The notes beneath the pieces were generated by a model. That model was not told the origin of the DNA and ran no database searches. It saw only the letters and a list, made by a program, of their open reading frames with translations. 8,227 nt of DNA, taken from CAYVJW01 sp964451885. GTDB taxonomy: Bacteria; Patescibacteriota; Gracilibacteria; UBA4473. Positions 1-5,888 of this stretch are shown piece after piece. The DNA lies in NCBI GenBank assembly GCA_964451885.1, contig CAYVJW010000076.1, forward strand, positions 1-8,227, in the 5' to 3' direction. Positions within the stretch are counted from its first letter, which is position 1. The number at the start of each line of letters is the position of its first letter. Position numbers and translations under genes: made by a program.

Positions 1-33
1 ATATGGCGTGAATATGAGATGAAGATGCGTACT

Positions 34-135
34 TTATTTTTTGCCAAATCCCTTAGCTCTAATTGCTACAATCTCAACAATAGTGATATTTTTTTGATAA
101 TTTTTAATTAACTCTCTCCCCCGTCGCCATCTCAT
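34..135 (-). CDS. possible 33-residue basic peptide (small ORF)
   Basis: A short minus-strand frame starting with ATG at 135 and ending with TAA at 34-36 overlaps the last 32 bases of the Cys-rich membrane protein gene in another frame. It reads as a basic peptide, opening MRWRRGRELIK and ending AIRAKGFGKK. An AGGAG lies at 141-145 with a five-base spacer to the ATG, the best Shine-Dalgarno-like match noticed in the window. However, that stretch is also coding sequence of the overlapping gene (its Arg-Ser-Arg codons), so the match may be chance. No family is recognised. It could be a translationally coupled small protein or simply noise. Confidence 0.15.
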   Translation of the reverse strand: MRWRRGRELIKNYQKNITIVEIVAIRAKGFGKK

Positions 136-793
136 GCCTGCTCCTGGCAATCTTCTCTTGCCTCTCATACTTGTTCTGATCAATAGTCCCCTCTTCGAGC
201 AGTCTTTTCCATATTTCCATAGACTTATTGTATCGATCGAGATGTTCTTGTTTTTCTGTTTCTGAGATGCTTTCTCTGGCGTGAATTTTTATTTGTTCTT
301 TAAATGATGGAACAAAAGACAGTTGTGATTCTTCGGAAATATTTATCCTAAAACAGGATTCTCCGACTTCCCGGTAGCCTTCATCGCATTTCCATACGTC
401 TGTTACACTTTCTATGTAGTGGGCATTGGCGGGAATTTTTGCGCAAAAGGTTTTGTTATAGTCCATGCCGTATCCTTCATCGCAAAAACATTCGTTTCCT
501 TCCAGGTACGCGTTTTTCGGGCAAAGCGCGGCCATTGATGCTTTTAATGTTGCTATTGTGTGATAGAGATCTTCCATTTTTTCGGGCGAACAACTCATAT
601 TTTCTTCATTTGTTTCTTCTTCCTGCATATCAAGTATGACGCTTGCTTTGAGCATTTTTGAAAAGCTTTCTCCTTCTATTGCGTATTGGGAAAAAATGCC
701 GATGGAAAGGGTGATTAAAAATGCTCCTGTATAAAGGCAAAGTTCTCTCCTTCTTTTGGTTATGTGAGCGAATGGTTTTCTTTTTATTTTCAT
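104..793 (-). CDS. membrane-anchored Cys-rich (EGF-like module) protein, function unknown
   Basis: The 229-residue product has a strongly basic N-terminus (residues 2-16, eight Lys/Arg) followed by one hydrophobic segment (about 18-39). By the positive-inside rule this fits a signal anchor with the rest outside the cytoplasmic membrane; no clear signal peptidase site or lipobox is seen. The outer part carries seven cysteines (68, 91, 102, 104, 117, 136, 147). Two related half-modules hold them: CfCDEGY at 102-108 closing at C117, and KCDEGY at 135-140 closing at C147, each preceded by an 'NA.Y/H' element (94-96, 123-126). The spacing recalls EGF-like disulfide modules. The tail (about 165-229) is charged and probably helical. 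The start at 793 is the first Met and has a plausible promoter 22 bases upstream, but no Shine-Dalgarno. A surface or adhesion role is only a guess. Confidence 0.7.
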   Translation of the reverse strand: MKIKRKPFAHITKRRRELCLYTGAFLITLSIGIFSQYAIEGESFSKMLKASVILDMQEEETNEENMSCSPEKMEDLYHTIATLKASMAALCPKNAYLEGNECFCDEGYGMDYNKTFCAKIPANAHYIESVTDVWKCDEGYREVGESCFRINISEESQLSFVPSFKEQIKIHARESISETEKQEHLDRYNKSMEIWKRLLEEGTIDQNKYERQEKIARSRHEMATGERVN

Positions 794-814
794 TATTTAT
801 GGGGAAATCGTAAT

Positions 815-843
815 ATTTTACCTGAAAATAAGTAAAAACACAA
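815..843 (-). promoter_or_regulatory. putative sigma70-type promoter of the Cys-rich protein gene
   Basis: On the minus strand a TTGTGT (-35, 838-843) and a TAAAAT (-10, 815-820) are separated by exactly 17 bases. Transcription would start near 808, giving a leader of about 15 bases before the ATG at 793. The -35 is a weak match and the -10 a good one. It is arranged back to back with the desulfurase promoter, the two -35 boxes lying nine bases apart. Confidence 0.5.
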
Positions 844-848
844 GAAAA

Positions 849-882
849 TTCATTGATAATTATTCATTGTTCATTGATAATT
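849..882. repeat. imperfect direct repeat TTCATTGATAATT
   Basis: The 13-base word TTCATTGATAATT occurs at 849-861 and 870-882, and a shorter copy of its first seven bases (TTCATTG) lies at 863-869. The spacing of the long copies (21 bases) puts TTGATA of the first and GATAAT of the second at -35/-10 distance. Words of this type are common between genes in some CPR and other AT-rich genomes (general recollection, not checked). Confidence 0.65.
853..881 (+). promoter_or_regulatory. putative strong promoter for a leaderless desulfurase mRNA
   Basis: TTGATA (853-858, five of six to consensus) and GATAAT (876-881, five of six) are separated by 17 bases. Only seven bases separate the -10 from the ATG at 889, so the transcript would begin at or within a base or two of the start codon, predicting a leaderless mRNA. 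This fits the absence of any Shine-Dalgarno. It also argues against the longer reading frame, whose TTG start is the -35 box itself. Confidence 0.6.
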
Positions 883-888
883 GAATCA

Positions 889-1938
889 ATGTATTTCGAC
901 TCTGCCGCTACCACCCCTCTCGATCCTCGCGTAAAAGAAGAAATGCTTTCGGTGATGGATATCTTCGGGAATGAAAACTCAAAGCATTGCTACGGGTTTG
1001 AGGCAAGGAAAAAGATGGACGGGTATTTGAGGCGCATTGCTGATGTTTTGAATGTTTCCCCTGACCAGTTGGCTATTACTTATTCGGGAACGGATTCGAA
1101 TCGAAAAATTATTTGGGCTTGCCGGAAGCGGTTCGGGTATGAAAATTTGTATTGCTCCAGCGTGGAGCATTCTTCCATTTCTGATGAGATTTTGGAGGAA
1201 AATTGTTTTGATCCACGAGATTTTTCCGGTGTTCCGGAGAGCGCGAAATTTTTGGCTTTGATGCATGCAAATTCTGAAACGGGGGCCGTTTATGAGGGGG
1301 AGGAATTGCGAAAAAAATTCCCCGATGCGGTCCTCCTGCGAGATTATGCGCAAAGTTTTGCGAAAGGACTACTACCTGACTTTGGGAACTGCGATGGGGG
1401 GACTTTTGCTCCGCAGAAAATCTATGGACCGAAGATGGTGGGCTTGCTGTATCTGAAAAATCCAGAGTTTTTTACGGAAATTTCAAAGGATTCCCATACG
1501 AAAAATCTTTTTCTGGTTGCGGGAATGGCGAAGGCGTTTGAGATTCACGCGGAAGAGTTGAGCAAAAAAATTGTTCAGATTGGGAAGTGGCAGCAACAAA
1601 TTGAAGGTTTTATTGATGCCAATATTCCTGATTATAAAATTCATGAAAAAGAAAAACCCCGTATTCCGGGACTTATCAATGTGGCTTTTAAGGGCGCTCG
1701 AGGATCAGAGCTGATGGCTATACTGTCAGAGCGGGAAGGGATTGCTATTTCTACCGGGTCGGCGTGCACTTCCGACATACTCTCCCCTACTCGTGTGATC
1801 AAATTTATTGAACAAGATGAGACATGGCGATACTCCATTCGCATCGGACTTCATAAGTTTTTGTCAGATGAGAATGTGCGGGATTTTTGTGAAATATTGG
1901 AGCACTATATTGAGGAAATAAGGAAGAAAAATTATTGA
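889..1938 (+). CDS. cysteine desulfurase-like protein (NifS/IscS family, class V aminotransferase fold)
   Basis: This family is PLP-dependent, removes sulfur from L-cysteine as an enzyme persulfide, and feeds Fe-S cluster assembly or tRNA thiolation in the cytoplasm. The 349-residue product opens with MYFDSAATTPLDP, the family's usual N-terminus. Numbered from this Met, it shows the 'EH' block (93-94), NSE (128-130), DYAQ (152-155, PLP-ring Asp and Gln), PLP-binding Lys177 in QKIYGPK, and active-site Cys293 in STGSACTS. The pocket is unusual: the normal S-x-S-x-H-K reads T-x-A-x-Q-K (172-177), and the GGGQE loop before the conserved Thr (about 204) is lost. It is somewhat shorter than the usual 380-400 residues. 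An upstream TTG at 853 was rejected because it lies inside the promoter. No IscU, Suf or ThiI neighbour is seen, so the sulfur acceptor is unknown; catalysis on another substrate is possible. Confidence 0.88.
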   Translation: MYFDSAATTPLDPRVKEEMLSVMDIFGNENSKHCYGFEARKKMDGYLRRIADVLNVSPDQLAITYSGTDSNRKIIWACRKRFGYENLYCSSVEHSSISDEILEENCFDPRDFSGVPESAKFLALMHANSETGAVYEGEELRKKFPDAVLLRDYAQSFAKGLLPDFGNCDGGTFAPQKIYGPKMVGLLYLKNPEFFTEISKDSHTKNLFLVAGMAKAFEIHAEELSKKIVQIGKWQQQIEGFIDANIPDYKIHEKEKPRIPGLINVAFKGARGSELMAILSEREGIAISTGSACTSDILSPTRVIKFIEQDETWRYSIRIGLHKFLSDENVRDFCEILEHYIEEIRKKNY

Positions 1939-2196
1939 TTATTTATAAACATCATGATCTCCTACTGCCAAAAACACTACTTCTTCTTTTGATAAACATT
2001 GAAACACAATCCTGGTCTTGTAATTAACAGAAAAACTATACCTCCCATTTAATCGTCCTTTAAGCTTGTGAACTTTTAAAACCGGATTTTTATGATCCAC
2101 CTCAAACAATTCTATCTTTTCGAATACTTCTTCTTGTAGTTCTTTTTCCAATTTTTTCAACTGTCGAAAAAAAGGGGGAGCATAAAAAATTTCCAT
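1939..2196 (-). CDS. RelE/ParE-superfamily toxin of a type II toxin-antitoxin pair
   Basis: The 85-residue product has the length and pattern of RelE-type toxins: basic N-terminal helices, 'LKGRLNGRYSFSVNYKTRIVF' pattern across about 45-65, and the terminal GDHDVYK (79-85). By analogy with YoeB/YafQ, Arg62, His81 and Tyr84 are the likely catalytic residues for mRNA cleavage on the ribosome; ParE members of the fold instead act on gyrase, and the His-Tyr ending favours an mRNA interferase. Its ATG shares one base with the antitoxin stop (TAATG), so translation is probably coupled. Its stop abuts the stop of the convergent desulfurase gene with no intervening base. Confidence 0.88.
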   Translation of the reverse strand: MEIFYAPPFFRQLKKLEKELQEEVFEKIELFEVDHKNPVLKVHKLKGRLNGRYSFSVNYKTRIVFQCLSKEEVVFLAVGDHDVYK

Positions 2197-2414
2197 TATA
2201 ATTTTTTTAATATCTCACGTGGATTCCCTTTTAATATTTTTCCCTCTTTTATACATTGTTCACTTTCAAGTACTGTTGAAACGGCCATTTCTTCTTCCGC
2301 TCGTAAAATAGCCTTTCGCGCTACTTCCGCTTTATTATTTGCATAACCCAGCTCAACCAAATGTTGAACTGCTTTTTCTAATTCTCCCGATAATGGAACG
2401 GATAAAACTGTCAT
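2196..2414 (-). CDS. ribbon-helix-helix (CopG/ParD-like) antitoxin
   Basis: The 72-residue product begins with a short strand (TVLSVPLS, 2-9), followed by a helix and a second helix (about 10-41) containing the 'GYANNKAEVARKAILRA' pattern that fits RHH DNA-binding proteins. The C-terminal third (about 45-72) is the usual position for the segment that wraps and inhibits the toxin. It precedes the toxin in the same transcript with a one-base overlap, the normal antitoxin-first order. It probably autorepresses through the inverted repeat at 2426-2451. There is no Shine-Dalgarno before the ATG; the predicted leader is about 16 bases. Confidence 0.82.
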   Translation of the reverse strand: MTVLSVPLSGELEKAVQHLVELGYANNKAEVARKAILRAEEEMAVSTVLESEQCIKEGKILKGNPREILKKL

Positions 2415-2425
2415 TAGTAAAATAT

Positions 2426-2451
2426 AATACGATATAATATTACATCGTATT
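2426..2451. promoter_or_regulatory. 8-bp inverted repeat, probable antitoxin operator
   Basis: AATACGAT at 2426-2433 is matched perfectly by ATCGTATT at 2444-2451, leaving a 10-base centre that holds the predicted -10 box. Binding by RHH antitoxin dimers here would occlude RNA polymerase, the standard autoregulation of such modules. Binding itself is inferred. Confidence 0.55.
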
Positions 2452-2465
2452 TATTAATAAATCAA
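2437..2465 (-). promoter_or_regulatory. putative promoter of the antitoxin-toxin operon
   Basis: On the minus strand TTGATT (-35, 2460-2465) and TAATAT (-10, 2437-2442) are exactly 17 bases apart. The -35 overlaps the stop codon of the HNH gene, so the module can be transcribed independently of it. The -10 lies within the inverted repeat. Confidence 0.55.
2451..2460. repeat. palindrome TTATTAATAA, copy 1
   Basis: A perfect 10-bp palindrome lying in the spacer of the antitoxin promoter. The same word, followed by AT in both cases (12 identical bases), recurs at 3110-3119 upstream of the HNH gene, so the two copies bracket that gene. It may be a shared regulator site, or chance in AT-rich spacers. 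Confidence 0.35.
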
Positions 2466-3100
2466 GACAATACTTCTTTCCTATAAAAAATATCTTTCCC
2501 TATGTCGACGATCTGCCTCATCTTCGTCCCTACATCATCACTTAATATACCTCTCTGGTTTATAAAAAATTCAGCAAGAATTTCTAAAGGATGATTATTT
2601 TTGTGCTCTCCATGCCAACGGCTATGATGAAAATCGTATTCCAGGGTTATTAAATTGGTTTTATGTGCAGTTTCAAAACCTTCTTCTTTTCGAGAGCTGG
2701 GGATAATATGATGGGTATCTCTTCTTTTTTTGGGAAGGTCTCTTTCTAAAAAAAGCACTTTGTCTTTTCTTATGTGCTTAAACAAGCATCTCTCAACTCT
2801 CCCTTTATATCCTAATGTTTCGCTATAAATCCAATTATAAAAATTATCGGGAAGAAGCAATCCCATTTCTCGAAGTTCAGCTCTTATTTCTTTCGAAATC
2901 ACACGGAAATTTACCAGGTAATAAACCACAAATCGTTCCAAAGCAGAACCTGCCTCATGCAAGGCTTTAACTCTATCTTCTACTTCTTTGTCCGGATCTT
3001 TAATTTCTGGGGGCTTATTATTTTTTGTTTTTTTTTGCCATTTTCTCCAGCTTCTGCTTCCAGGAGTTAATAAAGCAGACGGCTTTCTTTCTCGTCCCAT
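2462..3100 (-). CDS. HNH endonuclease-like protein (HHIIP type)
   Basis: The 212-residue product carries a C-terminal HNH-type metal-nuclease signature: T-HH-IIPSSR at 129-137 (His130/131), the central Asn149 in KTNLITLE, and His158/159 and His163 in DFHHSRWHGEH. No CxxC zinc pairs are seen. Residues 1-45 are basic and probably disordered. Residues 50-125 are probably helical with no recognised domain. Small proteins with a HHIIP...N...H..WH core are widespread in CPR genomes and mostly uncharacterised, so activity on DNA is inferred from the motif. The ATG at 3100 is preceded by purine-rich GAAGAA but no real Shine-Dalgarno. It lies 47 bases upstream of the antitoxin gene on the same strand. 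Confidence 0.75.
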   Translation of the reverse strand: MGRERKPSALLTPGSRSWRKWQKKTKNNKPPEIKDPDKEVEDRVKALHEAGSALERFVVYYLVNFRVISKEIRAELREMGLLLPDNFYNWIYSETLGYKGRVERCLFKHIRKDKVLFLERDLPKKRRDTHHIIPSSRKEEGFETAHKTNLITLEYDFHHSRWHGEHKNNHPLEILAEFFINQRGILSDDVGTKMRQIVDIGKDIFYRKEVLS

Positions 3101-3109
3101 TTCTTCAAC

Positions 3110-3119
3110 TTATTAATAA
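3110..3119. repeat. palindrome TTATTAATAA, copy 2
   Basis: Second copy of the 10-bp palindrome also found at 2451-2460. It lies just downstream of the predicted HNH transcription start and nine bases before its ATG. Confidence 0.35.
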
Positions 3120-3127
3120 ATATTTAG

Positions 3128-3156
3128 TGTATACTTTGTTGTTTTCATAATTTCAA
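3128..3156 (-). promoter_or_regulatory. putative promoter of the HNH gene
   Basis: TTGAAA (-35, 3151-3156) and TATACA (-10, 3128-3133) on the minus strand are separated by 17 bases, giving a predicted leader of about 20 bases. It sits in the 71-base gap after the vWA gene, suggesting the HNH gene is a separate transcription unit from the AAA+/vWA cassette. Confidence 0.45.
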
Positions 3157-3171
3157 ATTTATATTCTTTTA

Positions 3172-5088
3172 TTAACTTGATCTATATCGAACCATATGTC
3201 TTTCTAGTATTCTCTCAATGGCTTCGGGGAATTCTTCCAGGCTGGGGGAGATGATGCTGTGCGAACCGAAATGTTCTTTTACTCTTTCTACAATGATGTC
3301 TTCGGGCGTTATCGCTATTCCTTCAAAGGGAGTGATTTTTCGGGCTTCATCGGCGGCGTTTTTTGTGTCCTGACTTTTGGATGTGCTGTCCGTAATAAAA
3401 ATTACTAATGAACCAACCCTGTCTGCATACGGCCTTGCCCGCCTGACGGCTTTTTGTAGACGAGGCAAAGCAGCACGAATTGAATCCGCGTCTTCATTAG
3501 ATCCTCCACGATTATCCAGTATACTTACTAATCGGCTCTTTTCCGGTCCGAAAAACCTTTCATTGAATGCTTTAACACAATACTTTTGAGGATCATGGCT
3601 GACATTTTTTTGGTCACTTACCAGTACTTCCACCATAATGTTATGATCCTGTACCGCTTCCATGAGAGCAATACTTGCTTTAATGGCATTTTCAATCCGC
3701 TCAATAGGTTGATACATGGAAGTACTTATATCAATAACAATTTGCAGTACAAACATGATTTTTTCGGGATTCTGTCTTCTTCCCATCGGTTCTTCAAGAC
3801 CGGTAAGTATGCGGGAAACATACCGTCGGGTGTTAAATCGTACTCCCCTTTTTCCCCACTCATAGGGAGGCTCGTCATTTTTTGAAAGATATCGGGTAAT
3901 AATTCGTTTAAGCCGTTGAATCACAGGAAATACTTCCTCCTTTAATTCACTGTACCGCTCTCTGAATTTTGCATCCTCGAAACCGTCCTGTAATTTTTCT
4001 AAATGGTGTTTTCTGTCTTCCAGTTCCTGCAAATCCCGATCATTACTTTCTGTATCCTCTCTGGTTTGCCGAGCTTTTTCCTGCCATCTTTTTTCGTGTT
4101 TCCGCTCCATTTTTTGTAAAAATCGCTGTAGTTCCAAAGGCCATGAGGACGGATCATTCGAATTGAGATGTGGAGCTTCTTTTGGAGCATCTTCTACTGA
4201 AGGGCCTCCTTTTTTCCCTGTTGAGGAATTATGTCCACCATGAGGAAATTCATCAATGAGCCTTTTAAGAGCCGGCCATATATGTTCTACGATCAATTGT
4301 TCCACTTCAGGGTTTACTTTCATGGCCGGACGCACGGAATCTCCGGCTATTTTGGAAATAATATGCTCGATTCGAGCATATTCCTCCTGCACCCGCGGAT
4401 GGATATGTTCAGATCCCCATGGTTTTTCTATCCCTTCCAATTCTTTCGCGTGAAGCGCCCAAATCCGCTCAAGTTTGATGAGAAATTTAAACTGGTCAGT
4501 GGGGGAAAATTTTCTGTTTGTGAACCCGGCAGCGATACTGGGAATGACATACTGCCGATTTTTAGCAAAGAGTTGGGATTGTTCGTATGGATTGAGTGGG
4601 CCTCCTTTTAAACGCTCATTCCTTGGATCCTCGATTCTGTCATTGAGAAGTTTTAGTTCCGTCGGATCGTACCCTTCCTGCCGGGCCAATGTTTCAAAAC
4701 GACCTATTCTTTCAAAGTCCGTTGCTTCGGCATGCCCTTGTTCGTGAAGTATTTCTCCGCGAAAAAACGGAAGAGGGGCTCCTCCAGCTATAAAAATAAA
4801 AGGAACTCCTATGATATATATTTTTTTTTGAGGATCGTCTTCAATTTTTCCTTCTTTTGTAATATGTCTGGCCGGAACTTGCATACAAATAAACTCTTTC
4901 AGATCGGGATCGGTATATATTTCGGTGGTTCGATCCGGCGTTTGCGCATATCTCTCCAGCGTTTTTAATAATCGAACCATTTCTTCGGGAGAAGTAGTTT
5001 CGGCTCTTTCGGCTAGTTCGGCCATGAATGTTTCGGCGTTTCCCAGAGAAAAATCTAAGTTTTCCAGTGATGATTCAGGAGAGTTCAT
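3172..5088 (-). CDS. HExxH metallopeptidase-like and von Willebrand A domain protein, MoxR partner
   Basis: The 638-residue product has two recognisable parts. Near the N-terminus, HEQGH (115-119) followed by IEDPRNE (152-158) resembles a gluzincin zinc site (two His, catalytic Glu116, third ligand probably Glu153). Residues 280-320 are low-complexity, and 320-400 are charged and coiled-coil-like. A 'GKRGVRFNTRRYVSRIL' type linker (412-428) leads into the vWA domain (about 445-638), with MIDAS residues Asp453, Ser455 and Ser457 in DISTS, Ser530 in GGSNED at the usual Thr position, and Asp567 in ITDST. This matches the CobT/NorD/ViaA style in which a C-terminal vWA works with a MoxR ATPase, and the DUF2201-like architecture pairing a putative metallopeptidase with vWA. 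The product is predicted to be cytoplasmic, with no signal or membrane segment. Its ATG overlaps the stop of a 12-codon leader ORF in ATGA; there is no Shine-Dalgarno. Proteolysis is inferred from motifs only. Confidence 0.85.
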   Translation of the reverse strand: MNSPESSLENLDFSLGNAETFMAELAERAETTSPEEMVRLLKTLERYAQTPDRTTEIYTDPDLKEFICMQVPARHITKEGKIEDDPQKKIYIIGVPFIFIAGGAPLPFFRGEILHEQGHAEATDFERIGRFETLARQEGYDPTELKLLNDRIEDPRNERLKGGPLNPYEQSQLFAKNRQYVIPSIAAGFTNRKFSPTDQFKFLIKLERIWALHAKELEGIEKPWGSEHIHPRVQEEYARIEHIISKIAGDSVRPAMKVNPEVEQLIVEHIWPALKRLIDEFPHGGHNSSTGKKGGPSVEDAPKEAPHLNSNDPSSWPLELQRFLQKMERKHEKRWQEKARQTREDTESNDRDLQELEDRKHHLEKLQDGFEDAKFRERYSELKEEVFPVIQRLKRIITRYLSKNDEPPYEWGKRGVRFNTRRYVSRILTGLEEPMGRRQNPEKIMFVLQIVIDISTSMYQPIERIENAIKASIALMEAVQDHNIMVEVLVSDQKNVSHDPQKYCVKAFNERFFGPEKSRLVSILDNRGGSNEDADSIRAALPRLQKAVRRARPYADRVGSLVIFITDSTSKSQDTKNAADEARKITPFEGIAITPEDIIVERVKEHFGSHSIISPSLEEFPEAIERILERHMVRYRSS

Positions 5089-5123
5089 GAAAATTTTCGA
5101 TTTATGATTTTCATTCTTTTCAT
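5085..5123 (-). other. 12-codon leader ORF coupled by ATGA to the vWA gene
   Basis: A mini-frame reading MKRMKIINRKFS begins with ATG at 5123 and its TGA (5085-5087) overlaps the vWA ATG as ATGA. Its own ATG overlaps in the same way the TGA of a three-codon frame (MKK) starting at 5131, seven bases after an AAGG. This chain could hand ribosomes down to a start codon that lacks a Shine-Dalgarno. The stretch is purine-rich and low-complexity, so chance is a serious alternative. Confidence 0.25.
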
Positions 5124-5137
5124 TTCTTCATTTTTTC

Positions 5138-5158
5138 CCTTGCTACTTGCTCCTTGCT
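5138..5158. repeat. heptanucleotide tandem repeat, three copies
   Basis: CCTTGCT, ACTTGCT, CCTTGCT lie head to tail at 5138-5144, 5145-5151 and 5152-5158, differing only in the first base. The last copy runs into the stop codon of the 24-residue-repeat protein gene. On the coding strand it reads as purine-rich AGCAAGG units upstream of the vWA leader. Copy number could vary by replication slippage. Confidence 0.7.
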
Positions 5159-5873
5159 ATAGCCCTATTACAGAAAAAGCCGCATCTACTTTCGATTCTA
5201 TAGGATGTTCACGTTTATATGTTTTTATTCTTTCGCTAATAATATCCAAGACTCCTAAGCCTACTTCAGAATGTTGTGCCAGTATCCGGATAATTTTATC
5301 GGGAACGTCTGTAAGACCTAATAGCGAAATAGCTCCTCGATATTTCATAAGATATGCCACTGCCAATTCTGAAGAAGAAGTAATACCATCAAGAAACAGT
5401 AACTGCCCCGAATGTTTGCTAATGTGCAAAGCAGCAGTATCGGAAAGTGAAGTAAGAGCCGTGAGTAATAAACGCGGCCCTTCATGTTTTCCCAGGTACA
5501 CAGCAACCTCATCCGAAATAAAAGTAAGATGATCAAAATGTAAGGGACCTTTATAATCTTCGCTAATAATCCTGGCTATTTCAGGCGGCAGGTAAGTCAA
5601 TTCTTTATGCCGATTGTATTTCCCTTCCCGAATCTCCTGCCAGATTCCGGCATTGTGTTTAAAGTCCGGAATTTTGGAAAATTCGGAAATAGGAAGCGGT
5701 ATCCCGGCAACGTCAACTATTATATGCGCCAAGGCTTCGGAAATTTTCCTCACTTGATCATAGGCAACCGGCTTATTCCGAATTATTTCGTCTGAAAGCT
5801 GTCCGGCTGTATCGGCAATAACATTCAGTTCCGGAGTATCGGCCGCAAATTCCAGGCACAGTGGTTTGATCAT
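5157..5873 (-). CDS. leucine-rich-like 24-residue tandem repeat protein, possible adaptor of the MoxR/vWA pair
   Basis: The 238-residue product has a non-repeat N-terminal region (1-90, partly helical) and then about five tandem units: 92-115, 116-139, 140-163, 164-186 and 187-208. Each follows a pattern like LTxLSDEhAxxLxKHxGxLLLxG. The phasing (short hydrophobic strand, turn, helix) suggests a curved solenoid of leucine-rich-repeat type, usually a protein-binding surface. The C-terminal tail (209-238) is helical and charged. No catalytic motif, signal or membrane segment is seen. It starts 15 bases after the MoxR stop and ends 68 bases before the vWA start, so the three genes probably form one operon. 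A decayed homologue sharing the repeats and tail lies upstream of the MoxR gene. The start at 5873 is the first Met; no Shine-Dalgarno is present. The function is unknown. Confidence 0.72.
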   Translation of the reverse strand: MIKPLCLEFAADTPELNVIADTAGQLSDEIIRNKPVAYDQVRKISEALAHIIVDVAGIPLPISEFSKIPDFKHNAGIWQEIREGKYNRHKELTYLPPEIARIISEDYKGPLHFDHLTFISDEVAVYLGKHEGPRLLLTALTSLSDTAALHISKHSGQLLFLDGITSSSELAVAYLMKYRGAISLLGLTDVPDKIIRILAQHSEVGLGVLDIISERIKTYKREHPIESKVDAAFSVIGL

Positions 5874-5888
5874 TGTGATTTTAATAAA

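Noticed and set aside
1..103. Rho-independent terminator after the Cys-rich protein gene
   Set aside because: There are A/T tracts but no stable GC-containing stem precedes them on the minus strand.
853..888. Longer desulfurase start at TTG 853, adding 12 residues
   Set aside because: The added residues match nothing in the family, the TTG is part of the predicted -35 box, and the ATG at 889 opens exactly at the conserved N-terminus.
979..1353. 124-residue minus-strand frame opposite the desulfurase
   Set aside because: The plus strand carries the conserved enzyme here; the reverse frame has no recognisable features.
2462..3100. HNH gene as part of a group II intron, CRISPR effector or restriction system
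   Set aside because: No reverse transcriptase, methyltransferase, Cas protein or array is present in the window, and the protein is too small for a Cas9-type effector.
4231..4611. 126-residue plus-strand frame inside the vWA gene
   Set aside because: It is antisense to well-supported coding sequence, shows no domain pattern and has no promoter or ribosome site of note.
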